Below, in pieces: positions 29,475 through 35,425 of a stretch of 35,425 nt of DNA. Both the position numbers and the translations under genes were made by a program. Position 1 is the stretch's first letter. Every line of letters begins with the position of its first letter. Under the pieces are notes generated by a model. That model had not been told where the DNA came from. It made no database searches and worked only from the letters and a program-made list of their open reading frames with translations. Source of the DNA: a virus; IMG/VR virus record IMGVR_UViG_3300049733_000280, positions 1 through 35,425 of that record. One strand, written 5' to 3'.

Positions 29475-30548
29475 TCAGTACTCGCAGAGCCGAACGCCCC
29501 GGAGCGTCACAGTTCCTTGATTGACCTGGCCCGCAACCGCTGTCGTGTTGTTCTGCGCGGTCATGGCCGTCCGATGGCCCTTCTCCAGATAAACAGGCTT
29601 CAGGAAAGGCATCACAGGTTCAGTGTCGGTTTCTTTGCCCAACAATGCCGGAGTCGGAGACAGTCCAGGCGTCCAATCGTTTTCAGCGCCCATGTCCGTG
29701 AATTTCATTGTTAGGAATGTCGTGTCAAAGCCTGCCCCAGCCAACCCGTCATACGCCGTGGGAGAAACTAAAAAATTTCCGTAGGTATTATGCAGCTCGA
29801 CGTTGCAATCAATCGGCGGGAAGAATTGCATCAGTTGTCGGCCAATTGGCAAAGTAAAATTGTCAAAGCCTCTTATCACGCCCGTTGAAAGCCTTCCACC
29901 GAACGGAACACAGCTAAACCACGGCATACGAGAGCCGACCGGAATAGTATTGCCATTCGGCATAGTCACATGAGATGGCGCTTTACTTCCCTGATTCGGA
30001 TTGATCAATTGGACGCCGATCATGGTCAATGTCGCGTTTTTATTGACGGGAGCGGCACCCCCAACCTGTATCCAATCGAGTTTTAGTTGTACGCCTCTCG
30101 GTAGGAAAAACGCTTCAGGCAATTTGATAATAGGCGTTACAGACAGATTAGCGAGCGACGGGCCAACCGTAGGCAGATTGACCCCTGCGAACGCTGGCAG
30201 AGGCGCAAAACCGATTGTGTTCGGAGCGACCCATGGAATACCCGTTTCTTTGTCCGTAATGTTGAGATAAATGAAATTTCCGTTGTCGTTTTGCAATGGC
30301 GTGTTGAAGACCAAAGCCGACATTCCCAATATCAGCACGTCATACAATTGTGGGCTAGTAATCTGAGTTACACGTGTATCAGCCACGACCGGTAAATTGA
30401 CCGTCTTCGTCAGATACCACAGGACTTGAATAGGATAATGATCCGCGATGGCCTGCGCGTAGGGTGTCCATTCCGGCCCGCGCAGCATCGATGTGACAAG
30501 ATCGCCCGTTTCTATTCGACAAGTTTTAGTCGCTTGATTGCCGTTCAT
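29475..30548 (-). CDS. Double jelly-roll-like capsid protein with two related halves (357 aa)
   Basis: I chose the ATG at 30548, overlapping the upstream stop as ATGA. Two copies of one pattern are visible: residues 147-183 (AFFLPRGVQLKLDWI, then ATLTMIGVQLINP) and 319-354 (VYLEKGHRTAMTAQN, then GTVTLRGVRL). The upstream 158-residue protein has one copy. Two similar beta domains in tandem is what a double jelly roll looks like, though structure prediction is needed. It may be a major or a vertex capsid protein. No membrane segment is present. Confidence 0.72.
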   Translation of the reverse strand: MNGNQATKTCRIETGDLVTSMLRGPEWTPYAQAIADHYPIQVLWYLTKTVNLPVVADTRVTQITSPQLYDVLILGMSALVFNTPLQNDNGNFIYLNITDKETGIPWVAPNTIGFAPLPAFAGVNLPTVGPSLANLSVTPIIKLPEAFFLPRGVQLKLDWIQVGGAAPVNKNATLTMIGVQLINPNQGSKAPSHVTMPNGNTIPVGSRMPWFSCVPFGGRLSTGVIRGFDNFTLPIGRQLMQFFPPIDCNVELHNTYGNFLVSPTAYDGLAGAGFDTTFLTMKFTDMGAENDWTPGLSPTPALLGKETDTEPVMPFLKPVYLEKGHRTAMTAQNNTTAVAGQVNQGTVTLRGVRLCEY

Positions 30549-31021
30549 GAAGTTAGCCCTATGTTGTAATCCCAACCTGCGCCATTAACCGGATTGGTCA
30601 ATCGAAGACCATGCAGCGTTACAAAGCCACCCGTAGTCGGCCCAGCCGCGCTGTTGGTCCATTGCAATTGCAATCGGCCTTGCTTTTTGACAAAGAACGG
30701 CGACACCCACGGAATTACCGGCAACGCTTGGGAGAATACGCCAAATACCGCATTGGCCGGAGTGTCCTGCGGTGTGGAATCATCGTTGACCATCCATTCG
30801 TATTGAGGACTGATTGATCTGATTCTAACCAGCACGCCAGCGTTTGAAAAACTCAATTCCCCGCCAAAATACAAAACGTCTTCTGAAACTTCGTTCGTGG
30901 ACGATGGGGCTGGACGTTCACTTGCGACTCCGGCAAAACCAATCGGGATCGTGTCGAAGAAGATCAGATGTGTTTGATAGAAATCGAGGATTCGATAAAT
31001 ATACTTGGTGAAAAAATGCAT
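30545..31021 (-). CDS. Single jelly-roll-like protein, paralogue of the next gene (158 aa)
   Basis: AGGAGAAGCG precedes the ATG. The C-terminal part (SPFFVKKQGRLQLQW, then GGFVTLHGLRLTNP, residues 108-144) matches the repeated unit of the 357-aa protein. The N-terminal part is strand-rich, with an aromatic start (FFTKYIYRILDFY). One unit here against two next door suggests a minor capsid or penton protein related to a duplicated one. Confidence 0.7.
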   Translation of the reverse strand: MHFFTKYIYRILDFYQTHLIFFDTIPIGFAGVASERPAPSSTNEVSEDVLYFGGELSFSNAGVLVRIRSISPQYEWMVNDDSTPQDTPANAVFGVFSQALPVIPWVSPFFVKKQGRLQLQWTNSAAGPTTGGFVTLHGLRLTNPVNGAGWDYNIGLTS

Positions 31022-31063
31022 CGCTTCTCCTGCGCATCGCTCTACGGCGATGATTAATAAATC

Positions 31064-31387
31064 TTACGTGCGAAGCCCCAGCCCTTTGGCCATCCCGTAG
31101 ACCTGCATGACGGTTTCATGCGTTTCCCGCTCTCGGTCTAGTTGGGTCTTCTCTTCTTCGGTCAGATGGATTACGTGGCCATTGATCAATGTGGCGTCAT
31201 AGCCTGGGCTATCTAGAAATCTGGCTTTCCATGCTTCATCTGGTGAGTAGCCAAAGATTCTGTAGATGATCGCTAGTAAAGAAAACTTCAGCAACGTCAA
31301 TACCGTCTTGATTCCCTGCCTCTCCTGAATCGCCACGACGTTAAGAATGGGCAATTGATAGCGTCCGATTTGTTTAACGGGATTCAT
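31064..31387 (-). CDS. Protein with membrane-associated segment (107 aa)
   Basis: The ATG at 31387 has AAGAGAGATC upstream. A hydrophobic stretch at about residues 28-45 (VLTLLKFSLLAIIYRIFGY) may enter or lie on a membrane. The rest is helical and charged (LTEEEKTQLDRERETHETV). It lies between the capsid candidate and the jelly-roll set. Family not recognised. Confidence 0.68.
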   Translation of the reverse strand: MNPVKQIGRYQLPILNVVAIQERQGIKTVLTLLKFSLLAIIYRIFGYSPDEAWKARFLDSPGYDATLINGHVIHLTEEEKTQLDRERETHETVMQVYGMAKGLGLRT

Positions 31388-31395
31388 GATCTCTC

Positions 31396-31629
31396 TTATT
31401 TTGTAGCGGGCTTTTTAGGCTCTGCCGGTGCTAGTTCTTGAAACGCTCCTTTTTCATCAATGCCGACAACGGAAAGCCGAAGACAACTCGGGTTCGTTTC
31501 ATCGAGTATGAGCCGGTGTCTAAACTTGTCGTTTAGTTCTTGGAGCCGCTTGTTTGCGTCTTCGATTGAATCGTAGCTCTGTTGAATAAAAGGGCTTTTC
31601 TTTTTGCTGTCGATGATCGTGTATTTCAT
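31396..31629 (-). CDS. Unrecognised small protein (77 aa)
   Basis: I chose the ATG at 31629 because AGGAGAAAGAC precedes it; the longer frame runs into the terminator upstream. The product has mixed strands and helices (YTIIDSKKK, SIEDANKRLQELND) and a Lys/Pro/Ala tail. It is the first gene after the capsid terminator. Confidence 0.7.
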   Translation of the reverse strand: MKYTIIDSKKKSPFIQQSYDSIEDANKRLQELNDKFRHRLILDETNPSCLRLSVVGIDEKGAFQELAPAEPKKPATK

Positions 31630-31644
31630 GTCTTTCTCCTGTTG

Positions 31645-31688
31645 AAAAAAAACTGTGGGGCGAGACAAGGCAAAAGCCCCGCCCCACA
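31645..31688 (-). terminator. Strong terminator directly after the capsid candidate
   Basis: On the minus strand TGTGGGGCG pairs perfectly with CGCCCCACA around a 17-base loop and is followed by G and eight T. It lies 29 bases after the stop at 31718. A leaky terminator here would make the 276-aa protein the most abundant product, as expected for a major capsid protein. Confidence 0.92.
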
Positions 31689-31717
31689 AATAATGGTTAA
31701 GAACCGAACGCCAGAAA

Positions 31718-32548
31718 TCAGCCGGTCACAGGTTGCACACCGATTCCGCCGAGCGTGACGACCACGCGCACAGGCCCGGTGAGAGCCGTCGTGAACGGAT
31801 TTTGAACGCTCATCTTGATTCCGAATTTGGTCAAGTGCGGGATGTGACGCATGACCGGCATCTGATACGCCCAACCAAAGCCATTATTGGCATAGCCGTC
31901 TTCGACGCCGAAAGCCGGAGCGGTCGCGCCAGAATATGCAGAGGCATAGCCAGCGGCGCCATAGCACCCGGCAGGAAATCTCCAACCTGGCCCCAACTCG
32001 AAATTGGTTTGATTGATGAAGAAACTGAAAAACAAGCTCTCTTGGAAAGCCCGCATCACGTTCCCGGTCAAGACCGCGTCAGCGGCAACAGCGGTTGTAT
32101 GCGTCCCTGGATCGAGAGGCAGATTGATGAAGTTGCCCGTTGTCTGAACGCTGTTATCAAGCGAGCCGACTACATGGAATTGCACGCCGATTTCCCATAT
32201 CAGGGCTTCATACCCTTGGGACAACTGACCGCCCGTTGTGACCCACTGATGCACGTCGATGTCCTGCTTTGTGTACTGAGTACCGGCGACAAAAAGGCCC
32301 TGAGTTGAATTGACGGGATTCGTAAAGAAGGTGAAATCCCGCGTGGGCAATACGCCCGCGTCAACTCTCAACGTGTCGTAAAGAATAAGACCCGAGAACG
32401 ACGCCAAGCGGCTCTGTGGCTTGCTGGCGATGAACGCCGCGATCTGTTGGTAGTAACCGGGATTGACCTGATCTAGCACAGTCGGCATGCCCGGCATGTT
32501 TGACCCCGTAAAGCCGAGGTTTGGAGGTGTATCGTATCCACCGTACAT
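31718..32548 (-). CDS. Candidate major capsid protein (276 aa)
   Basis: AGGAGAAGGAGAATAAAT gives a very strong ribosome site. The protein is strand-rich with Gly, Thr and Phe (ILYDTLRV, LPTRDFTFFTNPV, HQWVTTGGQL, LIWEIGVQFHVVG) and ends in RVVVTLGGIGV, similar to the ends of the other beta proteins. The pattern of an FFT-NPV strand, a Gly-rich loop and WEIGVQFHV recalls tailless-phage capsid proteins, but I cannot name the family. Length near 270 residues, strong translation and the terminator support capsid. No HK97-type features are seen. Confidence 0.68.
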   Translation of the reverse strand: MYGGYDTPPNLGFTGSNMPGMPTVLDQVNPGYYQQIAAFIASKPQSRLASFSGLILYDTLRVDAGVLPTRDFTFFTNPVNSTQGLFVAGTQYTKQDIDVHQWVTTGGQLSQGYEALIWEIGVQFHVVGSLDNSVQTTGNFINLPLDPGTHTTAVAADAVLTGNVMRAFQESLFFSFFINQTNFELGPGWRFPAGCYGAAGYASAYSGATAPAFGVEDGYANNGFGWAYQMPVMRHIPHLTKFGIKMSVQNPFTTALTGPVRVVVTLGGIGVQPVTG

Positions 32549-32606
32549 ATTTATTCTCCTTCTCCTGCTTGATTGATTTGATCAATCTTTGTTTTTCAGT
32601 TCGGGC

Positions 32607-33356
32607 TTAGCGCGGCATCCCCGGAGGAATGGCCGTCATTACGCCAATGCCCTGCATGCCTTGTTGATTAGCCACTGGCGGCAACGCCGCCATACCCGGC
32701 GGGATACTGGTCATCACACCAATGCCGGACATCCCCTGACGTGGGTAACGCCGGCCCATTCCGTTTCCCCTCTGCCCTCCAAGACGGATCATCGGAGCGA
32801 CGTAGGCCGAGAACAGTTGGCCTCCTGCCAAGATCGCGCCCGCAAGCAAGATGTCGTCTTTCCACTTGCGAGTGAACCCAAACATCCCCGCGATTGCGCT
32901 CAGACCCCAGCCCGTGCCGAATGTTGTTGCAGCAGCGCCGATTGGAGTCCCAAGAAGCTGCGGAGCGAAACGCCCGACAAGTTGAGCCGTGAACGGAGCG
33001 GCCATTCCGATTGCGGCTGAGCCCAACACGAGTGGCACAGCACGGCTGAACAGACCCGACACCGGGTTGCGATGGCGCCTGCGACCGTAACGTCTGCGGC
33101 GTCTCACCGGATTGACCGGATTGCGCCTGTGACCGCGAGCGTAAACACGACGCCTGCGGGCCGGATTGACCGGATTGCGTCGTCTGCGCCGCCGCCGAAC
33201 AGGATTGACAGGATTGACCGGATTACGACGGGCGCTTGCGCGTCGAGTTCCCCGGCGTTTCCTTCTCCTTGTAGCCATATTCCTTCTCCTTTTATATCTA
33301 GTGACGGTTACCAGCGATTTCACCGGGTTCGCCGTCATTCTTCGTACAAGAGCCAT
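32607..33356 (-). CDS. Arg-rich NPV-repeat protein with hydrophobic core (249 aa)
   Basis: Two in-frame ATGs have strong ribosome sites: 33356 (AAGGAGAAGGAGG) and 33278 (AAAGGAGAAGGAAT), giving 249 or 223 residues. The N-terminal 110 residues are Arg tracts broken by repeated RRNPVNPV units, ideal for binding DNA. Two hydrophobic segments follow (VPLVLGSAAIGMAAPF and LLAGAILAGGQLFSAYV). The C-terminus repeats GIGVMTSIPPGM and GIGVMTAIPPGM. It likely links packaged DNA to a membrane or shell. Confidence 0.78.
   Translation of the reverse strand: MALVRRMTANPVKSLVTVTRYKRRRNMATRRRKRRGTRRASARRNPVNPVNPVRRRRRRRNPVNPARRRRVYARGHRRNPVNPVRRRRRYGRRRHRNPVSGLFSRAVPLVLGSAAIGMAAPFTAQLVGRFAPQLLGTPIGAAATTFGTGWGLSAIAGMFGFTRKWKDDILLAGAILAGGQLFSAYVAPMIRLGGQRGNGMGRRYPRQGMSGIGVMTSIPPGMAALPPVANQQGMQGIGVMTAIPPGMPR
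33278..33295 (-). promoter_or_regulatory. Internal ribosome site and alternative start
   Basis: AAAGGAGAAGGAAT lies directly before the ATG at 33278, in frame with the longer start at 33356. The ribosome site itself is read as Lys-Arg-Arg-Arg in the longer form. Two isoforms differing by 26 basic residues are possible. Confidence 0.55.
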
Positions 33357-33426
33357 GTGAATAGCCCTCCTTCTCCTTGCTTGCTTCGTGACCCGTGGCG
33401 GCGGCAAGCAGCGCACGTCCACAAAC

Positions 33427-34959
33427 TCAATTCACAATTCCCTCGGGAGTGATACGGTAATTCCCGCCTTTGAACTTCAAGCCGCCTTTACCATCGGCGT
33501 AGAGCCTTGGGCGCACACCATCTTCTTCGCCCATGAAGTGATAGAAGCCCTGCGGCCTGTCGTAACCGAGATGTTTCTTTACATCCTCGTATTCGATCCG
33601 TCGCACATGGCCGAAGTCTTCAGCCGGCCCTGACCAGATGAGGCCGTCTTTGCTGGTCGTCCCTATGTGGAGCTTTCCTTTCAAGTCGCGGACAAGCCAT
33701 GTCTGATTGTTGATTGGCGTGATTACGGCGCGGTCTGTTTTGATCGTCAGAAGTTTGCCGAGCTTCGATAGTCCTGTAGGCGTCCCTTCGGGATAGCGCA
33801 GCGGCAAATCTTTTCGATATTCGCCAGCGAATTCTTTTCGATTCTGCGCGGCTTTCGATTTCGTTCGATTGACAATGGCCAGCACTTGCGGCGCAGGATT
33901 GCGCCTCTTCCCTCCCTTCAATAGCCCGGAGCTTTTCTTGAGTGATCGACCTGCAAGTCTTGAAGTCGTTTTCTTGCGCCTCGCAACCATTGATCGTGTG
34001 CGAGTCGTCGAAGAAGCCTTGCTCTTTGCCGCAACTCTCTTACGCGACCGTGTACGCCTAGACTTGCGTCCAGTTTCACCTGCAACACTGGGACTGTAAT
34101 CCGACGCCGACCGAATGGGATGAAAAGTTCCTGAAGCATCATAGAAACCCTCAGAGATATTGCGGCGTCTGCGAGTTTTCACTGTCTTCTTGATTGCTCT
34201 CGACGCAAGACGCCCGGTTGTTTTCTTTCGAGAAGAGACTTTTCTTTTGTGCGAAGCCGTGGCCGTCGCTTTTCTCTTTGCAACTTTTGCTTTCTTGCTG
34301 CGTGATGGCCTTTGGCCTTCGGAGTAATCACCGCTCGCCCTGATTGGGTGAAAGCCTGAAGCGTCATAAAAGCCTTGCTCAACATTTCTCTTTCGAGATT
34401 TATTTCTCTCCCGCTTCGCGTAGACAAGCCCTGTGTGCTTATCGAGGTAATAGCCAGATGAAACGCTGACAGTCCCGCGCCCCTGGGCGAACGTCTTCTT
34501 TCCCACCTGCCAGCCTTGTGGCGTCTTCTTCGCCTGGCCTTTGATAACCAGGTCGATGTATTTGTTTTTGACCTTGCGTCTCACTGGATTCAACGCCATC
34601 GCTCCCGCTCCTAGAATTTCAGCGCCGGATTGAAGCGCTCCTCGGGCAAAGCCCTTTAGCGCCCGGCCTGCGCGCTTTGCCGCCACTTTACCTTTCGATT
34701 GTTTAGGGTTTCTTTTCATCACGCTTACCGCGCTGTAATAGTCGCTCCCGATCTTGACCATGAACTTGCGTTGCTCAGGCTTTAGTGAGCTCGGCCAATC
34801 GTGGTGATGGAGAGCTACAACGCCCTTCTCTGAAAGCCTGACCAACACTTTCTTTACTGCCGCCTTCGGATAGCCGACCGCTCGAATCACGCGAGAGACT
34901 TCAGCCACGCCTAAGCCAATCGCTTTCAAAATCACTTGTTCTTGGTCGGTCAATTTCAT
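33427..34959 (-). CDS. Histone H1-like basic protein with wHTH and tandem repeat (510 aa)
   Basis: Residues 1-60 look like a winged HTH (QEQVILKAIGLGVAEVSRVI, VLVRLSEKGVVAL). A long Lys/Arg/Ser/Ala-rich region follows, with two copies of a 23-residue unit around GFYDASG-FHPIR-DYS (191-213 and 266-289). The last 130 residues form a separate domain with strands (VITPINNQTWLVRDLKGK). A globular DNA-binding head plus basic tails is the layout of H1-type condensing proteins. It overlaps the upstream gene as ATGA. A virion nucleoprotein is the best guess. Confidence 0.75.
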   Translation of the reverse strand: MKLTDQEQVILKAIGLGVAEVSRVIRAVGYPKAAVKKVLVRLSEKGVVALHHHDWPSSLKPEQRKFMVKIGSDYYSAVSVMKRNPKQSKGKVAAKRAGRALKGFARGALQSGAEILGAGAMALNPVRRKVKNKYIDLVIKGQAKKTPQGWQVGKKTFAQGRGTVSVSSGYYLDKHTGLVYAKRERNKSRKRNVEQGFYDASGFHPIRASGDYSEGQRPSRSKKAKVAKRKATATASHKRKVSSRKKTTGRLASRAIKKTVKTRRRRNISEGFYDASGTFHPIRSASDYSPSVAGETGRKSRRTRSRKRVAAKSKASSTTRTRSMVARRKKTTSRLAGRSLKKSSGLLKGGKRRNPAPQVLAIVNRTKSKAAQNRKEFAGEYRKDLPLRYPEGTPTGLSKLGKLLTIKTDRAVITPINNQTWLVRDLKGKLHIGTTSKDGLIWSGPAEDFGHVRRIEYEDVKKHLGYDRPQGFYHFMGEEDGVRPRLYADGKGGLKFKGGNYRITPEGIVN

Positions 34960-35425
34960 CGTTTCAACACGGCCACAAGCACCAATGTCCCGAGGCCTAC
35001 GGCGAGCAACGCCCCGACAGTTCCGGTTGCCATGCCTCCGAGGGGCGATTCAATTCCGAGTTGGCATGCGATCCAATTGCCGGGACTCATCCCCGCGCAT
35101 TTCGAGGGCTGCTGTGGCGGCTTGATCTGTGGTTGACCAGTGTTCGGGTAAGGCGTGCCTACCATTTGTGGCCCGCTTGGTTGCCCAGACATCGGCTCAA
35201 AGCGAAACTGGATTGAAGCGTAATCAATATCGAAACCGGCATCCTTTAGCGCCTGATAAATCGCCTGACCGAAATCTGACCCAGATTGCCATGTAGTGAC
35301 CGCGTATCCTTCAATCGTGATATATCGATTCGCATACCCGGCGAGCCAAGAGACGCGAGTGTCATAAGATAGCGCCCGGTCTTCGAGCATCTTGGCCATG
35401 TCTTCAAGATCGAGTTGATAAGGAA
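34956..35425 (-). CDS. Cys-rich tail-anchored virion-type protein, C-terminal part (begins at base 299)
   Basis: This is the rest of the 213-residue protein that starts at 299; bases 35299-35425 repeat 1-127. A compact domain (DTRVSWLAGYANRYITIEGYAV, then FGQAIYQALKDAGFDIDYA) is followed by a Pro/Gln-rich stalk with one Cys pair and a C-terminal membrane segment (GTVGALLAVGLGTLVLVAVL) with a KR tail. The stop overlaps the histone-like gene as ATGA. The start at 35399 in this copy is only an internal Met. Confidence 0.88.
   Translation of the reverse strand, partial: PYQLDLEDMAKMLEDRALSYDTRVSWLAGYANRYITIEGYAVTTWQSGSDFGQAIYQALKDAGFDIDYASIQFRFEPMSGQPSGPQMVGTPYPNTGQPQIKPPQQPSKCAGMSPGNWIACQLGIESPLGGMATGTVGALLAVGLGTLVLVAVLKR
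35299..35425. repeat. Terminal direct repeat, right copy
   Basis: Identical to bases 1-127; removing one copy gives the circular genome. Confidence 0.93.

Noticed and set aside
33100-33240. CRISPR-like short repeats
   Set aside because: The repeated GGATTGACCGGATTG units encode the NPVNPV peptide repeats, are irregularly spaced and have no unique spacers.
33072-33452. Plus-strand frame of 126 codons opposite the Arg-rich gene
   Set aside because: It is the complement of low-complexity Arg tracts; the minus frame has strong ribosome sites and clear repeats.

Overview
The window is one complete circular genome: bases 1-127 recur exactly at 35299-35425, so the circle is about 35,298 bp, and one gene runs across the artificial ends. 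Gene density is high, most genes have strong Shine-Dalgarno sites (AGGAGA, AAGGAG) and many overlap as ATGA or TGATG. Two tyrosine recombinases, a divergent repressor switch and a primase-helicase next to iterons mark it as a temperate virus or plasmid-like provirus of a bacterium. The host cannot be fixed from the sequence. The secreted protein at 9536-10084 resembles, from memory, a family common in Acidobacteriota, which is only a hint.

Layout. (1) A minus-strand structural and lysis module runs from 2388 down through base 1, re-enters at 35425 and ends at 26807. It encodes a transglutaminase-like protease, several proteins with one C-terminal membrane anchor, two very basic DNA-condensing-type proteins, the best major capsid candidate (31718-32548, followed by a strong terminator), a set of beta-rich jelly-roll-like proteins, two spike-like proteins and a membrane-anchored lytic transglycosylase. 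(2) A plus-strand block of unrecognised genes lies at 2620-6804. It contains what looks like a complete type II hammerhead ribozyme at 5928-5984. (3) A minus-strand block at 7094-10384 holds the integrase, a four-pass membrane protein, a secreted beta-sandwich protein and a ribbon-helix-helix regulator. (4) A long plus-strand early module at 10590-26534 holds a second ribbon-helix-helix regulator with an apparently leaderless start, an excisionase-like HTH protein, a RecT-like annealing protein, a DnaJ-domain protein, a vWA protein, an SSB-like protein, the primase-helicase with iteron origin, a GNAT-like plus PP-loop pair, two ParB-domain proteins, a small tyrosine recombinase and a degenerate tRNA-Leu-like gene.

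No terminase, portal, tail tube, tape measure or baseplate gene is recognisable, and no FtsK/HerA-type packaging ATPase is visible. The structural module instead looks like that of a tailless icosahedral virus with an internal membrane: many small tail-anchored proteins, a membrane-bound transglycosylase, and several jelly-roll-like proteins with related C-terminal strands. At about 35 kb this would be large for such a virus. The tailless assignment is inference; the motif and layout observations are direct.
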